A stretch of DNA of 64,000 nucleotides from Talpa occidentalis. Lineage: Eukaryota > Chordata > Mammalia > Eulipotyphla > Talpidae. The stretch lies in assembly GCF_014898055.3 (NCBI RefSeq), contig NW_023604861.1, forward strand, positions 84,664,399 to 84,728,398, read 5' to 3'. Each line of letters opens with the position of its first letter. The first letter of the stretch is position 1. Both the position numbers and the translations under genes were made by a program. Below, piece after piece: positions 23,571-34,109 of this stretch. The notes under the pieces were generated by a model, which worked only from the letters and a program-made list of their open reading frames with translations, made no database searches and had not been told where the DNA came from.

Positions 23571-25408
23571 GGTTTACGGAGTCCACAGGGAATAGGATGC
23601 AAACCAGGAGCTGTGTGTAGTCACATTATAATTGAGAGCCATGAGAAAGGATGTTTCAGGACTCTAACTGCTGAACAACCACAATTGGATACTCACCCTT
23701 GTGTTTTCAGATCTGCTGAACCCTCAGAAATGATCAGAGGACAACGGAGCCCTTCATCATGGAGAAGCAGGCACATAAATCTTTGCAAATCACTAGACCA
23801 GAACAACCCCCATTTCAAAGTGTGGAATTCCTTGCAGTTTCAAAGTCATTCCCCATTTGAAAACTTTACAGCTGATGACTTCAACATTAGCAAGGGTCTT
23901 CAGATGCCTTTCCATGAAAAGATGGACCCTTGGCTGTCAGAATTAGTAGATCCTGCTTGTGTGCTGCCATCTGAAGAAATGGAGTGTCATTTTCCATCAC
24001 GTTCTTCATCACAAATGCCGCCCCCAGAATCCATGAAAAAGTTTACTACCTCCATCACTTTCTCATCTCACCGACATTCTAAATGCATTTCAGATTCCTC
24101 TGTTTTTAAGGTTGGTGTTACTGAAGGTAGCCAATGTACTGGAGCATCTATGGGGGTATTTAATTCTCATTTCACTGAAGAGCAAAATATTCCTAGAGAT
24201 CTAAAACAGAGAACCTGTTCTCCTTCATCGTTTAAAACTTTGGGTCATTCACCAGATAAAACTGTGACTATTTTAGCAGAAAGTAGTAGGCAAAACCAAA
24301 AATTACCTGTTGAACTTTCTCACCAAGAAGAAAAACTCTTAGAAAGATCACATTTCAAAGGCAGTCATTTTGAGCCCAGTACCCATGCAGATTCTCACAA
24401 TTTTAAGGAAGTTCATTTTTCTGATAACAATACCCCCATTAATTTGGACAGGCCAAGTTCCACACCCTCCATAAAAGAGAAGAATATAACTATAACTCCA
24501 GATTTACCTTCGCACATTTTCCTTGAACAGCGGGAGCTCTTTGAACAATGCAAATTCCCACCTACAGATCATCATGTGGGAAAACATTCTCCCCCTCCTC
24601 AGCATCAGGATTATTTAGCTCCAAACCTTCCTTGTCACATTTTTCTTGAAAAACGAGACTTCTTTGAACAAGCCCCACATGTAGAGCATCAGATGAAAGA
24701 AAATGAATCACCAATCCCTCAAGGTCAGGATAGTATAGCTTCAGGAACTCCTTGTTCCATTTTTCTTGAGCAACGTAAGCTCTTTGAACAAAGCAAAGCC
24801 CCAAATAAAGATTACCACATAAGAAAACACCCTTCCTCCCTTCCTCAAGATGAGGATTGTGTAGTAGAAAAGAAGAATCAACATAAACATAAATCACACA
24901 TTAGTAATATGATAAATGTTGAACCCAGCTCCAATAATGTGGTCTCCCAGCCAACCTCAAATCAGTATACGGTAGTAACATCTACATCTACTCCACCTTC
25001 AAATAGAAAAGCAATTTCTTGTGTTCGTATAACTCTTGGTCCCAAGACTCCTTCCAAGTTGGATAGTGGAACCTTAGATAAGACATTTCAGTCATTGGAT
25101 CCTGCTTCTAAAACAAGGATGAATAGTGAGTTTAACTCTGACCTGCAAACTATATCTTCAAGATCATTGGAACCAACCTCCAAATTATTGACCAGTAAAA
25201 CGATAGCACAGGATCAAGAATTTCTAGGACCTAAATCTTCACCGGACTTGGAAGTTGTACAGTCTCCTCTTCCAGATAATTACATTCAGGATTTGAAAAT
25301 CATACCTTCTGAGAATAGCCAGTTAGTAACCTCAAGGCAAACACAAGTGAACAATTCAGACTTGGAAAGATATTCCAATCCAGAAGGGACTCCAGTATCT
25401 GCAGATCG
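23571..25408 (+). CDS. ALMS1: ALMS1 exon 10
   Basis: This exon is 1,838 nt. It follows TTTTTATCTTTCAG and ends GCAGATCG|GTAAGT in phase 2. It starts GLRSPQGIGCKPG in phase 0, directly continuing exon 9 (...TALSK). The protein is low in hydrophobic core residues and rich in Ser, His, Pro and Lys, consistent with a disordered linker. Between 24498 and about 24865 it contains three tandem units of 40-41 residues, each starting near a C/SHIFLEQRELFEQ-type motif. In human ALMS1 exon 10 is likewise a large exon (about 1.9 kb) and a hot spot for truncating variants. No stop or frameshift is seen. Confidence 0.94.
24498..24865 (+). repeat. Three-unit coding tandem repeat in exon 10 (40-41 codons each)
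   Basis: Units begin at 24498, 24621 and 24741. Shared core residues are LP-S-HIFLEQRELFEQ, LP-C-HIFLEKRDFFEQ and TP-C-SIFLEQRKLFEQ. Each is followed by a variable His/Pro-rich linker ending near a QDED, QHQD or QGQD motif. It is independent of the exon 8 repeat. Confidence 0.88.
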
Positions 25409-26189
25409 GTAAGTCTCATTGTGCTAACAAGCAAGCTGATGGGATTTGTGATAAAGGGTTTTTTTTAAGCAAATGTAAGTTTTGGGGGAAAGGCAGTATA
25501 TTTTTTTCTTAGGGGAGGTTGTATCTGACTAATCAAGGGATATATAAATACCTAAGTAAGAGAGAACATGTGAAAGTGGTATAGTCTTTCAAAGAGCTTT
25601 TGACAAGACCTGACCGCAGTATTTTAAAATGTTGAGCTACTTTTAAAAGAATTTTTGATCTTCCAGTGGTACAATTTACTAATTCCTTATTTGCTATGTT
25701 GGAGATATCTGCGCTGAAGACCAGGCTTTGAGTAGGGATGCACGCATGCTCTTGTTCTAGTCCTTTCTCTCATTCTCACTCTGTCTTTGCCCTTGCTTTC
25801 TTTCCCTGCCCACCCCCCCCACTCTCACTCTCTCCCTCTTTATTTTATGATTTCTGCAACAATAAAAAAAATTGCTTCCTAGTAGAGGATTCCAGCAGAC
25901 ATCTCTTAAGCCAATTTATCAAGATTAACATTACCAGTAATTCGTATCAACATTACTGTCATACTCCAATGTGATGCTCCATTTTATAGTGTATTGTAGC
26001 AAAGGAAATCCAGCTCAGGGATAGATGCATTAGCTTTTTACTATTAAATCCAATTTCAAGATTTTGTCAATTTGATTTTATATTAAATGCAAGTCTCTAC
26101 AATATGGCTAAACATGATTACCCTGTGTATTTAATGTTTCTACCTTAATGTTTGTACCTCTTCCCAGTAGAGAACACTGGGCTTGGAAA

Positions 26190-26330
26190 GGAGGAAGGGA
26201 AAAATGTTTATTCAACGTGCACATGTGGTAGTCATGATGTGAGGCACTTTCCTATGTTATGTCATTTAATATTCATGTTAACAACACAAGGTAAGTGGGT
26301 GGTATCCTTTCAAACTCTCTGGTAAAGTGA
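26190..26330 (+). repeat. MIR-like SINE fragment
   Basis: Word order GATGTGAGGCACTTTCCTATG, TTATGTCATTTAATATTCATG, then GGTAAGTGGGTGGTATC follows the MIR core (GCCAGGCACT...ATCTCATTTAATCCTCA...GAGGTAGGTA). A second such piece is at 26815-26940. Confidence 0.6.
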
Positions 26331-27050
26331 GACACTGATAGTGCTTCTTGTCTCAAGTAGTTCTTTTTATAAGCAGCAGAATGGACATTCAAATGTAGTC
26401 TATTTAATCAGATCAAAGTTTGTTCACCATGTACCACTGTATCCTCAAATCTTGAAGCTTCTTTCCAGCTCTTCTACAAACTGTCATCTTGGGCAAGCCT
26501 TTTTATATCTTTGACACTCACGTGGGAGATGCTGTGAGAAGGTAGAAGAAAAATAGTTGGAATGCTGAAAGATTCCACATAGCTTTAGAAGTTAGTTATT
26601 GAGAATTGCATTGGGGGAAAAACAGAAGACCAATCTGGTTTTAGTGTTACCAATAGAGGGTATTGATACAAAAAAATACTTTTTTTTTTAATGTTAGAAT
26701 TGACAAGTTTATATACAATACTTAATTTCCCAGTCATAAAATGCCAAGTTTTGGAGCTAAATTCCTTGAATGAGAAGAAATAAATATGAATTAATGGTAA
26801 TGCCATTTGTTTAGAATGTACCAGACATTGTAGTGGATGCCTATGTCATTTTATACTCAATATACTTATTAGAGTTACAGATTTATAAAACCTAAGATTT
26901 GGGGAAATTAAACATTTTGCTCCAAATCACATGACCACTAAGTGTTGTATTTTTAAAAACAATTTGAGCAAGATGGGCCTTAATTCTTTCTTAAAGGTTT
27001 GATAAAATTCATTTGTAAGGTTATCTGGACACTTGGGCTTTTGTTTTTCA

Positions 27051-27166
27051 GAAGAATTTATTACCCTTTCACTTTCCATGCTTGTGATTTCATTTTTTAA
27101 GGAAGAAACAGATGACTTGAAAAAGAAAATCACAAGCATGGAAATTGAAAGAGTGATAAAGTCTTC
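27051..27166. repeat. 40 bp inverted repeat (hairpin) inside L1
   Basis: Arms 27051-27090 and 27127-27166 are reverse complements at 36 of 40 positions with a 36 nt spacer. The left arm is normal antisense L1 sequence. The right arm is an extra inverted copy. Confidence 0.9.
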
Positions 27167-27414
27167 TTTATACTTTGTCTTGTTGATCTGTCTACTGTTG
27201 TACATAGTGTATTAAATTTCCCTGGTATTATTGTATTGTTGTTAATACCTCTTTAGTTGTTATTGTCTTATGTGTCTCAGTGCTCCATCGTCTCATGCAT
27301 AATGTGTTTATGAGTGTTATTTTCTCTTGTCTTAAACCTGTAATCATAATATAGTATCTGCCTCTCTAACTTTCTTAATTGAAGGTCTGTTTTTATCAGA
27401 TTGAAGTATAGCCT

Positions 27415-27600
27415 TCTCTTCCCTTTCTTCTTCTTTCCCTCAACCCTCCTCCTCCTCCCCTCCCTTTCTCCCCCTTTTCTCCTCCTCCTCTCCCTCCTTT
27501 TCCTCTTCTCCCACTTCACCCTTCCCTCCCCCACCCTTCCCCTTCCTTCCCCCTCCCCTCCCACCTCACCCTTCCCTTTCCCTCTCCTCTTTTCTCCTCT
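27415..27600. repeat. Polypyrimidine (C/T) tract
   Basis: About 185 bp is almost exclusively C and T, with TCCTCC, CCCTTCC and TTCTCC words. It is low-complexity sequence able in principle to form triplex or H-DNA. Confidence 0.92.
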
Positions 27601-28130
27601 CTCACTGCCATTTGCTTTGTATATAACTATCTTCCAGTCTCTTTTTAACTCTTGTCTTCGGTAAGATGTTTCTTGTAAACAGCAGAAGGCAGAAGTTTGT
27701 TTTGAAATCTTCAGTCATTCTACATCTTTTGATTGGTGAAGTTTAAAGTGATTATTGAGACATAAGTGCTAACTGCTATTTTTTAATGTTTTTGTTTTCT
27801 TAGGTTTGTCTTTTCTTTTTAATTTTTGAGGACTTTTTATGTTTTGTTTACGTTTCATTTCCATTGTCTTATATGTTATTTCTAATAATTTTTATTTGAG
27901 GGTTACTGAGGTTGGTACATGAGGGGCTATTTGCGTGATATGGTCTGTTAACTGTTCTGATGGGCCACATTGTTACTTTCCACTCCCTCCTAAGTGATTG
28001 AGGTTTCTGTTGCCTCTACATTTGTTGTTCTGTTGCTTTAGTTTGTAAACAAACTAATAAGCAATGAAAACTACATATACACATAGGCTACTCAAATTGT
28101 TTCAGTTTTAGCTATTGAAAACAGGTGCTT

Positions 28131-28468
28131 GGGCCTCCCCGGTGGCGCAGCAGTTGAGCGCTGGGTTGCGAAGCTGCCCGCAGCCTTAGCGGCACCGGTT
28201 CAATCCCCGGCTGCTCCCCGGCCACCGGAGGAGGGTCCCACATGGTGCGCAGACCTCTCCTGCCACCCACTGCTCCCCTCAGCAGTGTATTTCGGTCCTT
28301 CTGCCTGCTCTGCTCCCCGCTCTGGCTCTGGTGAATTCTCTCACCCTCCCGCGCTTCTGACTGTACCCAGTGCATGTATAAACAAAGCAAACAAACAAAC
28401 AAATAAATAAATAACATGCCTCTATTAAAAAAAAATAATAATAAAAATAAAAAAATAAAAAAAAAAAA
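28131..28468 (+). mobile_element. tRNA-derived SINE, sense, young subfamily
   Basis: Head GGGCCTCCCCGGTGGCGCAG, B-box GGTTCAATCCC, and a tail with CAAACAAACAAATAAATAAA followed by CATGCCTCTATTAAAA and a long A-rich end. Flanks GAAAACAGGTGCTT (28117-28130 and 28469-28482) are a perfect target duplication. Confidence 0.95.
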
Positions 28469-28539
28469 GAAAACAGGTGCTTTTGGCTCCTGTGCCCTGC
28501 CTCAGCCCTGTAAATAACCATTTCTCCAAAGTACTTTCG

Positions 28540-31090
28540 TTTCCTTAAAAAATTTTTTTAGCTTTTTTGAGATAATTGATACGTTATATAAATTTCAGAT
28601 TTACAAAGTGAAGGTTTGATGCACCTCTATATTGCAAAATAATTACTGTCATAACATTAGCTAACACCTCCATCATGTCATATAATTACCATTATTTTTT
28701 TTATGGTGAGAATATTTAGGAATTGAAGCTCATAAACTATTACCATAACGCTATTCTTCAGAGCCCCAGAAATTATTCATCTTCTGAGGCGTTGTTATAC
28801 ATGGCCTGATTAGGCTGAATTACAGTCATTCTATAACCAATTTTTTGAGTTTTTATTATAAAAGGTTTTTGTATTTTTTTCTGCATCTTTTGAAATTTTT
28901 TTAATCTTTCATTCTACTAATATTATGTATCTAACTAACTGATTTGCACATGTCAAACCATCTTTGTATTACACATATAAATCCCACTAAATCAGGGTGC
29001 ATGACTTCTTTAATGTGTTGTTGACTTTGATTTGCTAATATTTTGTGTTCTTTTCAACATTATTTTACCTATTTTAACTCATCTGCATTTCCATAAAATT
29101 TTACAATAAGCTTCTAAATTTCTTCCCAAAAAGCCTCCTGGGACTTTTTTTCAGTATTGAGTCCATAAATTCATCTTGAGAGTGATTGATTTCTTAATTA
29201 TGTGGAGTCTTCACATGCATGAACATTTTTTCCTCATATTTAATGTTTCTCACTAGCATGTTTTTATTTTCAGTGTGTGCAAGTCATGGTAAATTTTGTC
29301 AAATTTATTCCTAAGTATTTTTTGTTTAGTGATATTATAGTATATATAGATATATTGTTTCCTTATATAGAGAGATATTGTTGCCAAGCCAACTTGCAAA
29401 TGCTAACAAGTTAATTTCTTATTCATTTACTTTGCCTAAAAATCAAATTTGTTTTTTTCTTCCATTTTTCTAAACAGAAGTGGGATGGGATCCCAACTCA
29501 AAATTTGGTTCCTATGTTGAAACAAGAGAATTTGAGATGAAATTTATTGCTAACACAAAGGACTCCTAGGAAGAGCAAGTTGAGCAAAGGCAGGTCCAGG
29601 CTGGCTTGGGCAAAGCAGAGGGGGAGTGGTTTGGACTTAGTGTTTTAAAAGTGGAACCAGAGAAAAGATCCCTTGTGTGGGTGCCAGAAAAGGAGGCATT
29701 CATATTCAGATTTTGTTATCAGCCTATTTAGATGTGACACCAAAAGTGAGGTTGTTTTAAAAGAAGTCTGTAGTAAAACATAAAAAAATGAGTTTGGGTG
29801 TCTATTATAGTGGTGGTTGTAGAATTTACTATATGCATTTCTTAACTTATATATTATCCTTTATTGCTAGATAAATATATGTAATATTTTCTTTAGGATT
29901 TTTCTTTTTTTATATATGGGGTAACTCATCTGTAATTTTGTTTGTGAAAGTTATGTCCAATTTTGGTATAAGCAAATTTTGTGTAAGATTGGTATTCTTT
30001 ATTAGATGTTTGGCATAGTTCATCAATGAGGCCATCTGGTCTGGGTTTTCTTATATATTTAGTTTCTTTATTTGATGTGACTGCAGATTTTCTTCCCCCT
30101 TTTTTTTGATGTTAGTTTTGGCAGTATTTTTCAAGAAATTTTGTGAATTTGTTTTGAGTTGTCAAAATATAGGCAGGGGCCTCCCTAGTGGCACAGGGGT
30201 TAAAGCCTCAGCACTAGCAAGCTATTGCCAGCCACTGTGGCCTGAGTTCAAGTCCTTGCCAGGGAGCTGACCCTCATGGTGCAACAGACCTCTCCTGTCT
30301 CACGGCTGCTCCCCTCAGCAGTATATTTCAATGGATCCACCTATTTTGCTCCCCACTCTGTCCTTGGTGAATCCTCTCACCCCCTGTATGTCTGGTCTAC
30401 ACCCCAGTTCTTGTATGTATAAATAAATCTTTAAAAAAATAAGTTATTCTGTTATCCTTTCCAGTTCTGTATCTCCAATGACTTTTTTTTTTAATATCTG
30501 ATATTGGTAATTTGTATTTTCTCTTATTATTTATTCATATTTCTAAGGTTTTAATAATTGTGGTTTTGTTGAACCTCTAGCGTGTGGTTTATATTTTGTC
30601 AGTTTTATTTCTTCTTTTTTAGATTTTAATTTGATGGTCTTTTTAAAATTTTTCTGAAAATAGATACTTTTACCAGATTTTTATGTAGTTTTTCATTTTT
30701 GTGAAAAATATTTTCTCATTCATGTTATATTTGCTTCTTTGTTCCATTGGCTATATAAAGATGTGTTTCCTAATTTCTAATTAGATGGGAACTTTGTGAT
30801 TGTTAATTCCACTGTGGTCATTGAAGATTATTTCCTAAATGATTTCAGTATATTAAAGTATTATAGAATTGCTTGGTGATCTGGTACATCTTTATCTTGA
30901 CATTATGCGAGTGAAAGGAGTGTGTGTTCTGCAGTTGCTGAGTACTAATAGTCTGTATATATCTGGTTTAGTTGGTTAAGAATTACTTTGAATTCTTCAT
31001 TTTTATTGAATTCATGTGCTTATTTAATCAACATCTGAGACTTTCTCCTGTTTTTCCTTAGTCATTTATTTGTAAGTTGTTGACCTGTTG
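28540..31090 (-). mobile_element. Antisense LINE-1 mosaic
   Basis: Several diverged antisense L1 pieces follow one another: 3' UTR-like (28560-28850), ORF2 words (CAAACCATCTTTGTATTAC, TAAATTTATTCCTAAGTATT, GAGGCCATCTGGTCTGGG, CCACTGTGGTCATTGAAGA). Gaps and order changes suggest more than one element. The segment 29460-29830 is unassigned. Confidence 0.7.
30178..30440 (+). mobile_element. tRNA-derived SINE, sense, divergent head
   Basis: The start GGGGCCTCCCTAGTGGCACA and the end TTCTTGTATGTATAAATAAA fit the family. The 45 bp after the A-box (TTAAAGCCTCAGCACTAGCA...) and the B-box region (GAGTTCAAGTCC) differ from the other copies. Target duplications are unclear. Confidence 0.85.
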
Positions 31091-31137
31091 TTCCTTCACT
31101 ATATCATTTTCTATAAAAAGAACATATTCTTTCATAA

Positions 31138-31611
31138 AGACTAATTAATACAAAGTAAAATTCAAAATCAACAAGCAACTATAAACCAGAGACACACTGC
31201 GTGGGGGGGCCCACCAGGAGAGGAAGGATTAGGGTCAAAATAAGGGGGGGTGCAAGTGTATGGGGAATATAACCAAAATGAAAATGCATACATTGTGCAA
31301 AAATGAAAAATGATGTAAGAATTATATGAAATAAAACATTAAAAAAAAAACCATCAAGGCATAAAAGCAAACTTGTAATAAAATGACCTATTCCCAAAAA
31401 AAGAAAAAAAAAATATCAGTCATTGTCAGGGTGTTGAAGTGGTCAGGAGCTTAAATGCAAGCGTGCATGAAGGATTCTGGGGAGTCATAGATATGTTCTA
31501 AATCATGATTGCAGTGGTGGTTACACAACTGTATGCATTTATTTACACACTTAAGACAGGTCACATTGGGTTGACTTATACTTCAATAAAGATGTTATTT
31601 TTAAGTTAAAA
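31138..31611 (+). mobile_element. Composite retro-insertion of two 3' ends between one target duplication
   Basis: A 22 bp duplication (AAAAGAACATATTCTTTCAT...) lies at 31116-31137 and, with one change, at 31612-31633. Inside, 31155-31345 matches the sense 3' UTR of the younger L1 (AACCAGAGACACAC... GTATGGGGAATA) and ends in poly-A. About 31350-31605 is a different 3' end, with GGATTCTGGGGAGTCATAG and TACTTCAATAAAGATGTTAT, that resembles older L1 3' ends. Confidence 0.8.
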
Positions 31612-31854
31612 AAAAGAACATACTCTTTCATAACCACAATAAAGCCATGAAAATAAGGAAATTAATATCAGTCCATTCCAGAAACTTTGTTTTTTTTCCA
31701 GTTGTTCCAATAAGTTTTTTTTTAATAACAAAAAGAAGCAGTTCAAAATCACTTGTTACATTTAGTTGTCATGATTCTTTCATTTTCTTCAGTTTGTAAT
31801 AGTTCTGCACTCTTCCTTGACTTTCATGACCAAGCTTAAAGACCATTTACTTTT

Positions 31855-32129
31855 TATTTATTTATTTGTTTGTTTGTTTATACATGCACTGGGTACAGTC
31901 AGAAGCGCAGGAGGATGAGAGAATTCACCAGAGCCAGAGCAGGGAGCAGAGCAGGCAGAAGGACCGAAGTACACTACTGAGGGGAGCAGCAGGCGGCAGG
32001 AGACGTTTGCGTGCCATGTGGGACCCTCCTCTGGTGGCCGGGGAGCAGCCGGGGATCGAACCGGCACCACAGAGGCCGTGGGCAGCTTTGCAACCCAGCG
32101 CTCAACCGCTGCGCCACCGTGGAGGCCCA
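31855..32129 (-). mobile_element. tRNA-derived SINE, antisense
   Basis: ATTTATTTATTTGTTTG, then TACATGCACTGGGTACAG, ending CACCGTGGAGGCCC. Flanks GACCATTTACTTTT (31841-31854) and GGCCATTTACTTTT (32131-32144) form a target duplication. Confidence 0.95.
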
Positions 32130-32379
32130 TGGCCATTTACTTTTAGAATGTCCTTGTGTTCTGTTTCTCCATGATTAGTTTCAAGTTGGAAATTTTGGAG
32201 GAAGGGAAAGTAAGTTGTCATTATATTCTATCAGGTGTTACACAATTTTCTTTGGCCTCACTGCTGAACATTATAATTTTAATTATCTAGTAACATTGTG
32301 GCTGCTACATTCCTCTACTGGAAAGTTGCTCTTTTTTGCCTTTGTGTTAGTTATTTATGTCTGTACAATATCATACTTT

Positions 32380-32681
32380 TTTTTTTTTTTTTTAGAGAGA
32401 GGCACGTATTTTATTTATTTGTTTGTTTGTTTATACATGCACTGGGTACAGTCAGAAACGCGGAAGGGTGAGAGAATTCACCAGAGCCAGAGCGGGGAGC
32501 AGAGCAGGCAGAAGGACCGAAGTACACTGCTGAGGGGAGCAGCGGGCAGCAGGAGAGGTCTGCGCGCCATGTGGGACCCTCCTCCGGTGGCTGGGGAGCA
32601 GCCGGGGATCGAACCTGCACCGCAGAGGCCGCGGGCAGCTTCGCAACCCAGCGCTCAACCGCTGCGCCACCGGGGAGGCCC
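32380..32681 (-). mobile_element. tRNA-derived SINE, antisense
   Basis: Poly-T, GAGAGGCACGTATTTTATTT, then the standard body ending CACCGGGGAGGCCC. Flanks AATATCATACTTT (32367-32379 and 32682-32694) are a perfect duplication. It is close in sequence to the copies at 14568 and 62690. Confidence 0.95.
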
Positions 32682-32729
32682 AATATCATACTTTCTTGTA
32701 TCATACACTAGGTTATGATTTGTCACTTT

Positions 32730-34090
32730 TTTTTTTAAACTTTGCATTTAAAGATGCATAGACTCACAAGAGGTTACAAGAACAGTACAGAGAATTCCAG
32801 CTTACCTATTAGTAATATCTTACATAGCTGTAATATGTTATCAAAACCAGCAAATTGACATTGGCATAAAACAGTTAACAGACCTTAATCAGAGTTTATC
32901 AGTTTCTTCACGTACCCAGTTTCTTTGAATATAAATTCTTCATGATGTTTAATCACTTTGTAGATTCACCTATCACCATAATCAAGATAGAGAATTACAA
33001 AGAATGTCCTTTGTTCATACACCTCCCCCTACCCATTTTTAAGCCCCGGAAACCAGTGTTAAGCTATCCTACTGTATGGTTTTGTTACTTTGAGGCTTTA
33101 TATTAATGGAATCGTACAGCACATAGCCTTTGAGATTAGCTCTTTTACCTCAGTGCAGTGACCTAGAGATATGTTTATGTTGTTCTATGTGTAAGCAGTT
33201 ATTTCTTTTTATTGTTAAGTAGTATTCCGTTGAATGGATATTTCAGTTTGTTTATCATTTGCCTTTTGAAGGATATTTGGGTTATTTCTAGCTTTCGGCT
33301 ATTACTAATAAAGCAGATGTGAACAATCATTTGCTTATTTTTACATGAACATAAGGTTTTTATCAACCTAGGGTTGTGGGTCTCAACCAGGGGTGGCTTT
33401 GGTCCCTCAAGGGCATTTTAACAGTATCTGAAAACATTTTTGATTAAGTAGTGAAGAGTTTGCTGTTGACATCAGGTTGCTGCTGAATATCCTAGAATAC
33501 ATGGGACAGTCCACAAAAGAATTATTTAAAAAAAAAATATCACTAATGCCAAGGCTGAGAAACTCTGTTCTATGATAAATGCCTAGAAGTGTGATTCTTG
33601 GTTTGGGTGCTAAATATATTGTACATAATGTTAGTGCTGTAATTTGTTTTCATGCTCAAAAATGTCACTGATTTGGTGGCCAATGACATCCCCTTCAAGC
33701 TAGCTTCTATATCCTTTTTACATGTCCTTATTATACCTTTTGAGCATTTCTTTGCTTTTTGTCATAAGATTTCCCAGGGTCATCTTAGACATTTTCTCCC
33801 CCATTTTTCCCAGGAGGCTGGTTTCTTTCAGTGGGAGGTGATATTTAGAAACCAAGATTTTAGCACTAGGTGTACACATTATACTCTTCTCAGCCCTCTC
33901 AGTGGATATATGTACATGCATAAACACATACTCATTTACGTTTATTTCTGCATCTTTCCATATAAAAAATCATAAGCTTATACCAATATTTGCATTTCTA
34001 ATTGAGTTTCATTCTACATTTTCCTCTTTTTTTGTACGTATAAGTACCTTATTTCCACTATGCTTTATATATTTACTTATTTGATCAATC
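32730..34090 (-). mobile_element. Antisense LINE-1 3' part, old, split by a DNA transposon
   Basis: 3' UTR-like and ORF2-end words are present (GAATCGTACAGCACATAGCC, AGTAGTATTCCGTTGAATGG, GGCTATTACTAATAAAGC). After the MER5-like element the text resumes with ATGATAAATGCCTAGAAGTG, the expected continuation. The most distal part (33650-34090) is less certain. Confidence 0.75.
33370..33567 (+). mobile_element. MER5-like (hAT-Charlie) non-autonomous DNA transposon
   Basis: The ends GTGGGTCTCAACC and GGCTGAGAAACTCTG are imperfect inverted repeats. Internal words (GGCATTTTAACAGTATCTG, GTTGCTGCTGAATATCCTA, ATGGGACAGTCCACA) match the order of the ancient MER5A/B family known from placental mammals. 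It lies inside an older antisense L1. Confidence 0.75.
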
Positions 34091-34109
34091 ACCCTTTGTG
34101 TAACTAATC

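Larger units (their letters stand above)
26940..28060 (-). mobile_element. Antisense LINE-1, internally rearranged
   Basis: Antisense ORF2 words are present (GATAAAATTCATTTGTAAGG, ACTTGGGCTTTTGTTTTTC, TGTTGATCTGTCTACTGTTG, GATGTTTCTTGTAAACAGCAG). Compared with the complete L1 at 12434-18290, the text jumps from the equivalent of about 15440 to about 16310. A 40 bp inverted copy fills the junction. A pyrimidine tract interrupts it at 27415-27600. Confidence 0.8.

Noticed and set aside
24562..24897. 111-codon open frame on the - strand inside exon 10
   Set aside because: It is a shadow of the three-unit exon 10 repeat. Its internal periodicity mirrors the sense repeat.
27401..27664. 87-codon + strand frame rich in Pro, Ser, Leu and Phe
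   Set aside because: It is only the translation of the polypyrimidine tract.
32215..32718. 167-codon open frame on the + strand
   Set aside because: It runs through an antisense SINE (32380-32681). The same peptide pattern recurs at every SINE copy (14556, 28112, 31866, 62715), so it is a translated repeat, not a gene.
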